In this document: piece after piece, positions 9,123-17,128 of the stretch
How positions within the stretch are numbered: the stretch's first letter is position 1
How the letters are laid out: each line of letters starts with the position of its first letter
Source: an uncultured Bacteroidales bacterium
GTDB lineage: Bacteria; Bacteroidota; Bacteroidia; Bacteroidales; Muribaculaceae
NCBI GenBank assembly: GCA_947570265.1
Contig: CANOUR010000009.1
Span: 1 to 48,936, forward strand
Length of the DNA: 48,936 nucleotides
Reading direction: 5' to 3'
Notes under the pieces: model-generated
Told to the model about the DNA's origin: nothing
What the model saw: the letters and a program-made list of their open reading frames with translations, nothing else
Databases searched by the model: none
Position numbers and translations under genes: made by a program

Positions 9123-10586
9123 TCAATATGCGAGAGTGCCGAGGCTCTTGGACAGATACACGTCACACATGTGCACATCGATGCCGGCATCGATTTTTTC
9201 AGATCGTGCCTTAAGCCAGGCTGTCTGTGCCTCCATCACATTCTGCACCGTCATCACGCCCTCTCTGAATCCAAGATTGGCCTGACGGAGATTCTCGTCA
9301 GCCTTTGTGATGTTAACGACAGTCATATCATAGGTCTTGACAGCCTCACGACACTTGAACGACGCCTGACTCACCTGCAGGTCGATCATCTCTTTCGCAT
9401 CGTCAAGACGCAGACGGGCTATCTCGGCATCAGCCTTTGCCGCGCGATATTTATTGTAGTCCCCGCCCCAATGCCACAATGGTATGGTGAGAGTGGCTCC
9501 CACCGAGAACGCGCCTTTGAAATTCTTCTTGAAACCGTCATACATGTTGGGGTTTGAAAACGAGTATGCGCCCATCACTGCAAGGCTCGGAAGCATTGTC
9601 GACAGAGCCACCTTACCCTCTTGCTCGCGAATGCGCACACCAAGCTCCAGCGCCTGCACATCGGGACGCCGGGAATAAACGTCGGCCATATCATAGCCGC
9701 TTGCCGGAATCGACGAAGACTGCTTGGGAGAAAGCTCCACACCCTCGTCGGCAACCGTCAACGGAGTGTGCACCGGCAGTCCGCAAAGCTGAGCCAAAGC
9801 CATGCGCGACAACACCAGTCCATCCTGCACCTTCACAAGATCGACCTGAGCCGAATTGAGTTTCACATCGACAGTGAGCATATCGCTGCGCGTGGCCACT
9901 CCCTGCTCCACCATTGCGCTCACATTGCTGCGCAAAGTGTCGAGCAGTGCTATATAGCTCTTGGCAAGTTCCTCCTTGGCCCGCAACGACACCACCTGCC
10001 AGTATGCTCCGTCCACAGCATATATTATATTCTCGGCCTCGGCATCATGCATCTTCACGGCAAGATCCTCGGCAAACTTCGTGATCTTGTTCATTGCAAC
10101 GATCTTGCCACCCATGTAGACTGGCTGTGTGAGAGTGACAGCTCCGAAAAAAACATTGTGGATGTCAAACGTCATCGCATCTTTCGGAATCAGCGCCACC
10201 GTTTCCGGCACATACTGGCCATTGGGCTGCTTGATCGGTTCGCCGGTCATCGGGTTTTTCACTATATTGAACTGATACGACTGCGTGGCCAGATCGAAAC
10301 TCTTTGTGGGAAGCAACTGATCGCTGTCGAAAATCGACAGATTTCGCTGGTTGTAGACATAGCCTCCGGCAAAATCAAGCGCAGGCAGATATGCGGCGAA
10401 AGCCTGCTTTTTCTGATAGCCGGCTTTTGTGATGCCCTCCTTCATCATGCGCAGCTGCTTGTTGTTGTTCATTGCCATCTGGCGGCACGAGTCGAGACTA
10501 TAGGTCTGCGCCAAAGCAGCCGGAGCGGCACAAACGATTGCCGCCAGCACGGTCGCAGCACCCAAAATGTGTTTGCACAATGACAT
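9123..10586 (-). CDS. TolC-family outer-membrane efflux channel
   Basis: A 487-residue outer-membrane efflux protein. A clear signal peptide (about residues 1-26, ending AALAQ) precedes two repeats of the outer-membrane efflux domain, with long coiled-coil stretches (AEDLAVKMHDAEAENIIYAV; AKADAEIARLRLDDAKEMID) and NNKQLRMMKEGITKAGYQKK near the start. It is the first gene of the exporter operon. Upstream on this strand are a -7 box at 10656-10649 and, between that box and the ATG, a dyad at 10620-10641 that could be an operator. TolC homologues form the trimeric channel through which the adaptor and permeases export substrate. Confidence 0.95.
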   Translation of the reverse strand: MSLCKHILGAATVLAAIVCAAPAALAQTYSLDSCRQMAMNNNKQLRMMKEGITKAGYQKKQAFAAYLPALDFAGGYVYNQRNLSIFDSDQLLPTKSFDLATQSYQFNIVKNPMTGEPIKQPNGQYVPETVALIPKDAMTFDIHNVFFGAVTLTQPVYMGGKIVAMNKITKFAEDLAVKMHDAEAENIIYAVDGAYWQVVSLRAKEELAKSYIALLDTLRSNVSAMVEQGVATRSDMLTVDVKLNSAQVDLVKVQDGLVLSRMALAQLCGLPVHTPLTVADEGVELSPKQSSSIPASGYDMADVYSRRPDVQALELGVRIREQEGKVALSTMLPSLAVMGAYSFSNPNMYDGFKKNFKGAFSVGATLTIPLWHWGGDYNKYRAAKADAEIARLRLDDAKEMIDLQVSQASFKCREAVKTYDMTVVNITKADENLRQANLGFREGVMTVQNVMEAQTAWLKARSEKIDAGIDVHMCDVYLSKSLGTLAY

Positions 10587-10619
10587 ATTACGGTAGTAAT
10601 GAGTTGTAACGTGATATTT

Positions 10620-10641
10620 GTTTCACGCGTTGTTTTGAAAC
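10620..10641. promoter_or_regulatory. Candidate operator dyad in the exporter leader
   Basis: GTTTCA and TGAAAC flank ten bases, and a second overlapping pair CGCGTT (10626-10631) and AACGCG (10639-10644) is present. The dyad lies between the -7 box and the TolC start codon, where a repressor would block transcription. No regulator gene is adjacent, so this is inference from position and symmetry only. Confidence 0.35.
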
Positions 10642-10648
10642 GCGACTG

Positions 10649-10656
10649 CAAATATA
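10649..10656 (-). promoter_or_regulatory. -7 box of the exporter operon
   Basis: The minus strand reads TATATTTG, a full match to TAnnTTTG, 62 bases upstream of the TolC start codon. No well-spaced -33 TTTG was found. Confidence 0.55.
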
Positions 10657-10774
10657 ACCCTTCCGACACTAAATCTGTTGGATGTCGCGCAAGATTTTTT
10701 CGAGCAAAAGGGATGAATTATTGATCTATATGTCTTATTCAGGCAATATCGGCATCTTTTTTCGTCGCTAAGCA

Positions 10775-10802
10775 TTGTGATTCATTTTTTTTGTTAATTT
10801 TG
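10775..10802 (+). promoter_or_regulatory. Promoter of ilvE
   Basis: TAATTTTG at 10795-10802 matches the -7 consensus, with TTG at 10775-10777 as a possible -33 element (17-base gap, a little short). The predicted leader to the ATG at 10857 is about 50 bases. The 10587-10856 spacer otherwise holds only the divergent exporter signals. Confidence 0.6.
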
Positions 10803-10856
10803 TGCCTGTCAATAATAATCTCCTAAAATAAACTTTCATCCCGTTAACATATTGAT

Positions 10857-11879
10857 ATGGACAAGGAATTAGACTGGGGCAATCTGACATTCGGATACGT
10901 ACCCACCGACTACAACGTGCGTTGCTGCTACCGCGACGGCAAATGGGGAGAGATTGAAGTGTCGAGCTCCGACACAATCAACATCCACATGGCCGCCACC
11001 TCACTCCACTACGGACAGGAGTGCTTCGAAGGCCTCAAGGCTTTCCGCGGCAAAGACGGCAAGATCCGCATCTTCCGCCTCGATGAGAACGCTGCCCGCA
11101 TGCGCCGCAGCGCCGAAGGCATCATGATGGCTCCCGTACCCGAAGAGCTTTTCCGCGAAATGTGCATCAAGGCTGTCAAACTCAACGAACGCTTCGTCCC
11201 CCCCTACGGCAGCGGCGCATCACTCTATCTCCGTCCCCTCGAGATCGGAATATCGGCCAAAGTGGGTGTGAAACCCGCCGACGAATTCATGTTCATGATC
11301 TTCGTCACCCCCGTCGGCCCATACTTCAAGACCGGCTTCAAGCCCTCTAACTACTGCATCATGCGCGAATATGACCGCGTAGCTCCCAAAGGCACCGGCC
11401 AGTGGAAAGTCGGCGGCAACTACGCAGCCGGCATCCAGGCAGGCGAACGTGCCCACTCAATGGGCTACAGCGCAGTGCTCTACCTCGATCCCAAAGAAAA
11501 GAAATATCTCGACGAGTGCGGCCCGGCCAACTTCTTCGCCATCAAGGACGGTGTATACATCACCCCCTCGAGCGACTCGATCCTCCCCTCGGTGACCAAC
11601 AAAAGCTTCACCCAGCTCGCTCAGGATCTCGGCCTGAAGGTTGAACGCCGTCACATCGCCGTCGAGGAACTTGCCGACGTACAGGAAGCCGCAGCATGCG
11701 GCACTGCTGCCGTGGCATCGCCCATCGGCGAAATCGACGACATCGACACCGGCACAAAATATGTCATCGCCAAAGACGGCAACCCCGGCCCCGTCACCAC
11801 TGCCCTCTACAACAAACTCCGCGCCATCCAGCTCGGTGAAGAAGAGGACGTGCACGGTTGGAACACCATCGTGGAATAA
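10857..11879 (+). CDS. ilvE: Branched-chain amino-acid aminotransferase
   Basis: A 340-residue PLP-dependent class IV aminotransferase that interconverts valine, leucine and isoleucine with their 2-oxo acids, using glutamate/2-oxoglutarate. The PLP-binding lysine lies in QWKVGGNYAAG (about residue 184). HYGQECFEGLKAFRGKDG near residues 50-65, RLDENAARM, and LDECGPANFFAIKDG (PLP phosphate region) are family hallmarks. The length fits the eukaryotic-like BCAT subgroup (about 340-360 residues) rather than the 300-residue E. coli type. Start ATG at 10857. An HD-domain gene follows after 9 bases and is probably cotranscribed. Confidence 0.95.
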   Translation: MDKELDWGNLTFGYVPTDYNVRCCYRDGKWGEIEVSSSDTINIHMAATSLHYGQECFEGLKAFRGKDGKIRIFRLDENAARMRRSAEGIMMAPVPEELFREMCIKAVKLNERFVPPYGSGASLYLRPLEIGISAKVGVKPADEFMFMIFVTPVGPYFKTGFKPSNYCIMREYDRVAPKGTGQWKVGGNYAAGIQAGERAHSMGYSAVLYLDPKEKKYLDECGPANFFAIKDGVYITPSSDSILPSVTNKSFTQLAQDLGLKVERRHIAVEELADVQEAAACGTAAVASPIGEIDDIDTGTKYVIAKDGNPGPVTTALYNKLRAIQLGEEEDVHGWNTIVE

Positions 11880-11888
11880 CGACATACG

Positions 11889-12425
11889 GTGGACTACAAC
11901 CGCATAATCGACAAATACTATCCCGCCGGATCACTCCGGCGGGATATATTTATACGCCATTCGCGGCAAGTGGCCGATCTTGCACTCGAAATCATGCACC
12001 GCAAGCACCTGCCGCTCGATCCCCACGACGTTGAGGCCGCGGCGATGCTCCACGACATAGGCATCTTCATGACCCACGCTCCGGTTATCGGATGCGAGGG
12101 CGACGCCAGATACATCTCCCACGGCTATCTGGGAGCACGGCTGCTGCGCGACGAAGGAGTCCCCGAAGAGATCGCACGTGTAGCCGAACGCCATACCGGC
12201 GCAGGCATTTCGGCCGAAGACGTGGCAATCATCGGGCACCCCATGCCGGTCGCCGACTATATTCCGGTCACACTGCTTGAAAAACTCGTGTGCTACGCCG
12301 ACAAGTTCTATTCCAAATCAGGCTCGATGCAACGAAAGTCATTCCGCGCCGCGCGTGCCTCGGTGGCTCGCCATGGAGGTGACGGACTCGCACGTTTCGA
12401 CGAAATGGCACGCATGTTCGACTGA
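11889..12425 (+). CDS. HD-domain phosphohydrolase-like protein
   Basis: A 178-residue cytoplasmic protein with the HD superfamily metal ligands: His in HSRQVADLAL (about 24), the His-Asp pair in AAMLHDIGIF (about 55-56), His in YISHGYLGARLL, and His in VAERHTGAG. Small HD proteins hydrolyse phosphate esters or nucleotides; here the C-terminal part (KLVCYADKFYSKSG) resembles the uncharacterised HDIG-type hydrolases. The start is a GTG at 11889, giving MDYNRIIDKYYPAGS; no ATG precedes the HD core. It lies 9 bases after ilvE, suggesting one transcript, although I see no metabolic link. A hairpin at 12457-12479 ends the unit. Confidence 0.85.
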   Translation: MDYNRIIDKYYPAGSLRRDIFIRHSRQVADLALEIMHRKHLPLDPHDVEAAAMLHDIGIFMTHAPVIGCEGDARYISHGYLGARLLRDEGVPEEIARVAERHTGAGISAEDVAIIGHPMPVADYIPVTLLEKLVCYADKFYSKSGSMQRKSFRAARASVARHGGDGLARFDEMARMFD

Positions 12426-12456
12426 CACACATCCATTATTAATCGCACACAACTTC

Positions 12457-12479
12457 ACGCCCGGCCACACACCGGGCGT
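12457..12479 (+). terminator. Hairpin terminator after the HD gene
   Basis: ACGCCCGG and CCGGGCGT form an 8-pair stem with a 7-base loop. It directly abuts the -7 box of the next gene, and its right arm could instead pair with GCCCGG at 12487-12492. Confidence 0.5.
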
Positions 12480-12487
12480 TATCTTTG
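12480..12487 (+). promoter_or_regulatory. -7 box of the amidase gene
   Basis: TATCTTTG is a full -7 match, 52 bases before the amidase ATG. It begins one base after the preceding hairpin stem. No -33 TTTG at the usual spacing. Confidence 0.5.
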
Positions 12488-12539
12488 CCCGGCATATCCG
12501 ACGTCAGACAAACAGCTACTTACACATATAATTAATAAT

Positions 12540-12950
12540 ATGCGCCACATCGACAAAATCATCATCCACTGCACCGCCACTCCCCGCCATCGCGACGTCA
12601 CCGTCACTGAAATCGACTCCTGGCACCGGGCACGTGGTTGGAACGGCATCGGCTACCACTATCTCATCCGTCTCGACGGCACAATCGAAACCGGCCGACC
12701 CATAGATCTTGCCGGCGCCCACTGCCGTGGACAAAACTCACGCTCAGTCGGCATAGCCTACGCCGGAGGCCTCGAAACCGACGGACACACCCCCGCCGAC
12801 ACCCGCACCCCGCAGCAGCGTGCAGCCCTACGCACGCTCGTGGGCAGACTGCTCACATTGTATCCCGGATCGAGCGTACATGGACACAACGAATTTTCCA
12901 GCAAAAAATGTCCCTGCTTCAACGTCAGTGTCGAATTCAACACAAAATAG
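12540..12950 (+). CDS. N-acetylmuramoyl-L-alanine amidase (amidase_2, T7-lysozyme-like)
   Basis: A 136-residue zinc amidase that cleaves the bond between N-acetylmuramic acid and L-alanine in peptidoglycan. The zinc ligands of the family are recognisable: His in IIIHCTATP (about 10), His in SSVHGHNEF, and Cys in KCPCF. The core RARGWNGIGYHYLIRLDGTI and NSRSVGIAYAGG is typical of the small T7-lysozyme-like amidases that are widespread as single genes in Bacteroidales and in their phages. The protein has no signal peptide, and no other phage gene is nearby, so this is more likely a resident gene than a prophage remnant. It ends abruptly after CFNVSVEFNTK, slightly shorter than many relatives (about 140-155 residues). 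Confidence 0.92.
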   Translation: MRHIDKIIIHCTATPRHRDVTVTEIDSWHRARGWNGIGYHYLIRLDGTIETGRPIDLAGAHCRGQNSRSVGIAYAGGLETDGHTPADTRTPQQRAALRTLVGRLLTLYPGSSVHGHNEFSSKKCPCFNVSVEFNTK

Positions 12951-13000
12951 CCACCATCTCATCCAATTTCCATCAAAAATCGCAATTATTATTAATATTT

Positions 13001-13032
13001 TTTGTTTTATCCATTTTTTTATATTATATTTG
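13001..13032 (+). promoter_or_regulatory. Promoter of the C10-like operon
   Basis: TTTG at 13001-13004, exactly 20 bases, then TATATTTG at 13025-13032. This is a perfect consensus match in a strongly AT-rich spacer. The leader to the ATG at 13156 is about 120 bases and contains a 13-base tandem duplication. Confidence 0.75.
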
Positions 13033-13113
13033 GGCATTACACGACACACTAATCCGTTGCTGTCCATTTTAACTAAACGCACAAACCCTTCCCCACCTTC
13101 ATTACACATCAAA

Positions 13114-13139
13114 TTAATACATCACCTTAATACATCACC
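13114..13139. repeat. 13-base tandem duplication in a leader
   Basis: TTAATACATCACC occurs twice with no spacer (13114-13126, 13127-13139) in the untranslated leader of the C10-like gene. Perfect copies suggest a recent slippage event or a duplicated binding site. Confidence 0.85.
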
Positions 13140-13155
13140 CTTAAATTTATCACAA

Positions 13156-14421
13156 ATGAAAAAGTTAATTTTACTTCTATCTATTCCACTTCTATCCGTG
13201 GCATACTCATGCTCCGACTCTATAATATCAGAGCCGATTGAGCAGGAAAAGCCAATGCCGGCATCTTCTCTATCCGACGGGTTCAAAATCAGTATCGATA
13301 ACGCGACAGAGATTGCAGACAGCGTTCTAAACCGTAAAAGTCGACCCGAAAGTAGATCCGGGAAAATACGTGACATCAAATACGTCCGCTCGGATATGTC
13401 CAAATTACGCACTCACGGAATCTCCGACACAGTTGCATACATAATCAACTATCCAGAGGGCGGCTTCGCAATAGTTTCATCAGACAACCGTATCGAGCCG
13501 ATTCTCGCATACTCCGATTCCGGAAGCTTCTCGACCAACAACGAGCTGGCTATGGCAAATTTTGTCAATCGTATCGGGAACTTCTTATCTAAACGCGTAC
13601 TTCAAACTAATTCTAACGACGGCGCTAAGCGTATTGAGACATCCGACATGCCATATTACGTTTACGGGCCCTATGTTTTCGGGGACTTGCACGGACAAGG
13701 AGCATTCGCCAAATATATCAAACAAGAAGAGGGCGAATCAGCTGTAACAAGTAGTGTGCAGGTGGCCACCGCAACTGTTATGATTCATTGCAAAAGCCCT
13801 ATTTACTATTACCACCAAAAGGCGTTTAATCTTTGGGGTATACGCGGAGCTCTTGAAAGATATAAAAACCATGTACTTTACCCCCCCTATAATCCATCTT
13901 CATCAAAGATGCCTCCCATTCAATCTATTTCGTTTGATCAAGCCGTTGATCAGATTGCATGGTTATATTACTATATAGGCGAGGATATCCATGTATCTTA
14001 TAAGGAAAACTACACATCAGCTTCATCACGAAAAGCTATAAATTTATTGAATGAGATTGGTTATCAGGTACCTACTACTCAAAACGAATACAACACGACA
14101 GATATTATTAGTGCTGTAATAAATCGGAATATCATTTACATGTACGCTTGGGATATTATAGGAAATAAAGACGAGCATGCATGGATTTGCGACGGTTGCA
14201 AGTATAAATTTTCCATATCGATGACCTCTGCCGATGGAAAGACCAGTAAAGTTATCGACTATTATGACCCATATCTTCACTGTGTATGGGGCTGGGGAGG
14301 AAATGGCAACGGTTATTATTATGGTGATATTTTCACTGTTTCCGACTCTGGTTCAGCAAGTGAGTTCGAAACATCAGATATACTTTACTCACCCATAAAA
14401 ATTGAATATGATGAAAATTAA
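13156..14421 (+). CDS. C10 (streptopain-like) peptidase homologue lacking the catalytic cysteine
   Basis: A 421-residue predicted lipoprotein (signal MKKLILLLSIPLLSVAYSC, lipid attachment at Cys 19). A Spi_N-type propeptide domain covers about residues 40-165 (AYIINYPEGGFAIVSSDNRI), followed by a C10 fold: AVDQIAWLYYYIG, the catalytic-His motif DEHAWICDG (His about 341) and WGWGGNGNGYY near the C-terminus. In active streptopains the nucleophile sits in a GCVATA motif; here the same place reads SSVQVATATVM, with CAG (Gln, about 202) where Cys is expected. The fold is otherwise intact and uninterrupted, so this looks like a pseudoenzyme, decoy or inhibitor rather than a decayed gene. Base composition is clearly more AT-rich than neighbouring genes, suggesting transfer. 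The ATG at 13156 is chosen because it starts the lipoprotein signal; the open frame extends further upstream. The next gene overlaps its end. Confidence 0.85.
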   Translation: MKKLILLLSIPLLSVAYSCSDSIISEPIEQEKPMPASSLSDGFKISIDNATEIADSVLNRKSRPESRSGKIRDIKYVRSDMSKLRTHGISDTVAYIINYPEGGFAIVSSDNRIEPILAYSDSGSFSTNNELAMANFVNRIGNFLSKRVLQTNSNDGAKRIETSDMPYYVYGPYVFGDLHGQGAFAKYIKQEEGESAVTSSVQVATATVMIHCKSPIYYYHQKAFNLWGIRGALERYKNHVLYPPYNPSSSKMPPIQSISFDQAVDQIAWLYYYIGEDIHVSYKENYTSASSRKAINLLNEIGYQVPTTQNEYNTTDIISAVINRNIIYMYAWDIIGNKDEHAWICDGCKYKFSISMTSADGKTSKVIDYYDPYLHCVWGWGGNGNGYYYGDIFTVSDSGSASEFETSDILYSPIKIEYDEN

Positions 14422-15196
14422 ATTAATCAAGACGATACTCTTTTCGATCTGTCTGCTTGCTCCTTCCTTGAAAATGAATGCAATGGTTCTGATCAAAGAG
14501 GGTACTACATGGAGATACAGCATGGGCAATGGGTTGTCGGCGAGAACAGTCGATTTCACACTCGAACGAATTGATGACCACTTTGGCAAAGAGTGTTTCG
14601 GACTGTATGGCACAGACACTGAAGATATGCAGAAGATCTTGTATCACATTCTGCATTATGACGGAACATGCGTTTATCTACTGGAAAACGAACAGACCGA
14701 CAATTGGTTTCTAATGTATGACTTCGGCATGGAACCGGGTGATTTTCGGATGGTAACTCGCGTATTCCTTGGTCCATGGGAAACTTTTGGACCAAATGAT
14801 TATGTCACTTGTCCAGTATTATGTAATGGGCGTGAGAAAAACGGAGGGTTTGATAACGAGACCGAGATAATGATCGTTAGAGAAATTAACGAAACACGCG
14901 ACCATACACACACCTGGATTGTGGGCTGTGGTAACGCAGATGACTGGGGCTTTTTGCTGAATGTTCATGGAGGATACGTTGGCGGTGGGATGCGTCTTTT
15001 AAGCATTGAATCCGATGGTCAGATCATATATCAATATCAACCACCGGAAACAGGAATCGATCAGGTCGATACGCCTCTTGAAGACAATGACCCTGTTGAA
15101 TGGTACACCCTTCAGGGTGTACGCGTCGACAACCCCCAAAACGGTATCTTTATCCGTCGCCAGGGCGCAAATATCACCAAACAAGTCATTAAGTAA
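14408..15196 (+). CDS. Secreted protein of unknown function with a short secretion-type tail
   Basis: About 262 residues. A signal peptide (MKIKLIKTILFSICLLAPS, ending near KMNA) is followed by an unrecognised domain beginning MVLIKEGTTWRYSMGNG and containing DDHFGKECFGLYG, LENEQTDNWFLMYDFGMEPG and THTWIVGCGNADDWGFLLNV. The last 35 residues, from VEWYTLQGVRVDNPQNG to KQVIK, match the end of the M6-like protease at 15284-17041 and resemble the tails of three other proteins in this window. The ATG at 14408 or 14411 overlaps the stop of the C10-like gene by 14 or 11 bases, implying translational coupling. Base composition is AT-rich like its upstream neighbour. I see no catalytic motif; a partner or substrate-recognition role for the C10-like protein is only inference. 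Confidence 0.8.
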   Translation: MMKIKLIKTILFSICLLAPSLKMNAMVLIKEGTTWRYSMGNGLSARTVDFTLERIDDHFGKECFGLYGTDTEDMQKILYHILHYDGTCVYLLENEQTDNWFLMYDFGMEPGDFRMVTRVFLGPWETFGPNDYVTCPVLCNGREKNGGFDNETEIMIVREINETRDHTHTWIVGCGNADDWGFLLNVHGGYVGGGMRLLSIESDGQIIYQYQPPETGIDQVDTPLEDNDPVEWYTLQGVRVDNPQNGIFIRRQGANITKQVIK

Positions 15197-15223
15197 CGTA
15201 AACGTAAAGTAGAAGCCTCAAAA

Positions 15224-15253
15224 GGGAGCGCATACTTCAATGCATGCGCTCCC
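15224..15253 (+). terminator. Hairpin terminator
   Basis: GGGAGCGCAT and ATGCGCTCCC form a perfect 10-pair stem with a 10-base loop, 28 bases past the stop at 15196 and 30 before the M6 start. The downstream T content is modest, so it may be partial. Confidence 0.55.
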
Positions 15254-15283
15254 CATTTCTCAAAACAACAACCATTCGAGTTT

Positions 15284-17041
15284 ATGAAAAACGTTATAAA
15301 AATATTTTTTACTGCAGCTGCAATGGCATTGCTGCCCTTTGCTGGTGAAGCAGTGCCCGCACGCCCGGGTCCGGTGAAAGTGACACAGAAGGATGGTTCA
15401 CAGATCGAGGTGCGAAAGATCGGCGATGAGTACGGTTTTTACTACGCCTCAGCCGATGGCCTCCCACTGGTGGAGGCTGACGGATTCTACTATTATGCCA
15501 CCGCGGGCGACGAAAGCACTCCATTCGTCACATCGGGTGTGAGATACGACGCCGAGCCTTCGCGCGCACTGCAACAGCAGCCCGACCTCGACCGGGCATT
15601 TCAACTTTTCGGCCAACTTCGCGAAGCCAACCGCGAGCGCATGAACCGGTGCGCCGTTCCACCGAGCCGAGCCAACGGCGACACACCGGTCGACGGCACA
15701 TTCATGTCGATGACAGGCGTGCCCACCATCGGCAAGCAGAAGGCGTTGGTGATTTTGGTAGCCTACAAGGATGTGCCTTTCACGGTCGACGATCCCCACG
15801 ACTTCTACACTCGCCTTTTCACCGCCGAAGGATTTTCCGACTACGGTGCCACAGGCAGCGCCCGCGAATATTTTGTCGACAGTTCCAAAGGTAAATACGA
15901 GCCCGATTTCGACGTCTACGGCCCCGTGACATTGAGCATGAACCGCGTATTCTACGGCGGCAACACGGGCGGTGCACAGACAGATGCCCGTCCGGCCATC
16001 ATGGCCGGCGAGGGAATGCAGCTCGTCGCTGAGCAGAATCCCGATGTCGACTTTTCGGTCTACGACACCGATGGAGATGGATATATCGACAACATCACCG
16101 TGATCTACGCCGGCGAGGGAGAAGCCACCGACGGTGGCGAGGACACCATATGGCCTCATGCGGCCTATCTCATCGGAGCTGGGATCAACCTGGAGATCGA
16201 TGGCGTGAAAGCCGACCGCTACAACTGCATCAACGAGTGGCTCGGTTCGGCCAACCGTCCCATGGGCATCGGCACCATCGTCCACGAGTTCAGCCACATC
16301 CTCGGTCTTCCCGACCTATACGACACCACCTACACCTTCCTCGAGCACACACCCGGGGAATGGTCGGTCATGGACAAAGGCCCTTACAATAACGACGGTC
16401 TCACTCCCCCGCTCCACTCGGCCTTCGAGGCCTACTCCATGGGTTGGATCGAACCAACGATCGTCGACAGCGATTGCAATGTCACCCTCATTCCCCACGG
16501 CAACGCCATCTACATCAAGACCGACAAAGAAAACGAGTTTTTCATCTTCGAGGCCCGTCACCGCACCACAAAGTGGGATGAGTACCTCCCCTACGACGGC
16601 ATGCTCATTTGGCACATCGACTATGTCCAGAGCGTCTGGATGAGGAATCAGCCCAACAACTACGCCAATCATCAATACATCGATCTCGTGGAAGCCGACA
16701 ACCGCTACGGCACATCAAGCCGCCGAGGCGATGTCTGGCCCGGACGCCGCGGCACCGAACACACCTCGTTTACCTTCGAGACCAAGCCCTCGTTCCAAAG
16801 CTGGAGCGGCTACGACATGCGTCTGCCCATTCACGAGATCACCCGCCACAGCTGGGGGCAGGTGACATTCAAAGTGGGCAACGGTGGCGCCCAGGTGGGC
16901 ATCGACGCCATCGATAGCGCCGCCGGCAACAACGCCCCCGTTGAATGGTACACCCTCCAGGGCGTGCGCGTCGACACCCCCCGGAGCGGCATCTTCATCC
17001 GCCGCCAAGGCTCTGCTGTAACCAAAGAGCTTCTGAAGTAA
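15284..17041 (+). CDS. Secreted M6-like metalloprotease with a C-terminal secretion-type tail
   Basis: A 585-residue zinc protease related to immune inhibitor A. A signal peptide (about 1-24, FFTAAAMALLPFAGEA) is followed by a prodomain (to about 140), then the catalytic domain starting GKQKALVILVAYKDVPF. A calcium-type loop DTDGDGYIDN is followed by the zinc site IVHEFSHILGLPDLYD (His about 334 and 338, Glu 335), the HExxHxxGxxD pattern of the M6 and metzincin-like families, and a Met-turn-like EWSVMDKG. Residues about 515-540 are a short beta region, then GIDAID and the tail VEWYTLQGVRVDTPRSG to TKELLK, nearly identical to that of the gene at 14408-15196. GC content returns to the window norm. 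Likely exported to the surface or medium and degrades proteins; the specific substrate is unknown. Confidence 0.93.
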   Translation: MKNVIKIFFTAAAMALLPFAGEAVPARPGPVKVTQKDGSQIEVRKIGDEYGFYYASADGLPLVEADGFYYYATAGDESTPFVTSGVRYDAEPSRALQQQPDLDRAFQLFGQLREANRERMNRCAVPPSRANGDTPVDGTFMSMTGVPTIGKQKALVILVAYKDVPFTVDDPHDFYTRLFTAEGFSDYGATGSAREYFVDSSKGKYEPDFDVYGPVTLSMNRVFYGGNTGGAQTDARPAIMAGEGMQLVAEQNPDVDFSVYDTDGDGYIDNITVIYAGEGEATDGGEDTIWPHAAYLIGAGINLEIDGVKADRYNCINEWLGSANRPMGIGTIVHEFSHILGLPDLYDTTYTFLEHTPGEWSVMDKGPYNNDGLTPPLHSAFEAYSMGWIEPTIVDSDCNVTLIPHGNAIYIKTDKENEFFIFEARHRTTKWDEYLPYDGMLIWHIDYVQSVWMRNQPNNYANHQYIDLVEADNRYGTSSRRGDVWPGRRGTEHTSFTFETKPSFQSWSGYDMRLPIHEITRHSWGQVTFKVGNGGAQVGIDAIDSAAGNNAPVEWYTLQGVRVDTPRSGIFIRRQGSAVTKELLK

Positions 17042-17128
17042 GAGTGTCTGCTTTGCGGCAAGCGGCGTCACAGCCGACACGCGAATCCTCCCACGCCACC
17101 GCCAAAGCATCGCGAGGCGATGACCATC

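Noticed and set aside
8082..9557. Plus-strand open frame of 491 codons opposite hlyD and tolC
   Set aside because: It lies fully antisense to two strongly supported genes, has no recognisable domain and shows the composition expected of a mirror frame in GC-rich coding DNA.
10803..10856. Attenuator or riboswitch ahead of ilvE
   Set aside because: The leader is only about 50 bases, with no leader peptide, no run of branched-chain codons and no clear hairpin.
12540..12950. Prophage remnant suggested by a T7-lysozyme-like amidase
   Set aside because: No integrase, structural phage gene or attachment repeat is nearby, and such amidases are common single genes in Bacteroidales.
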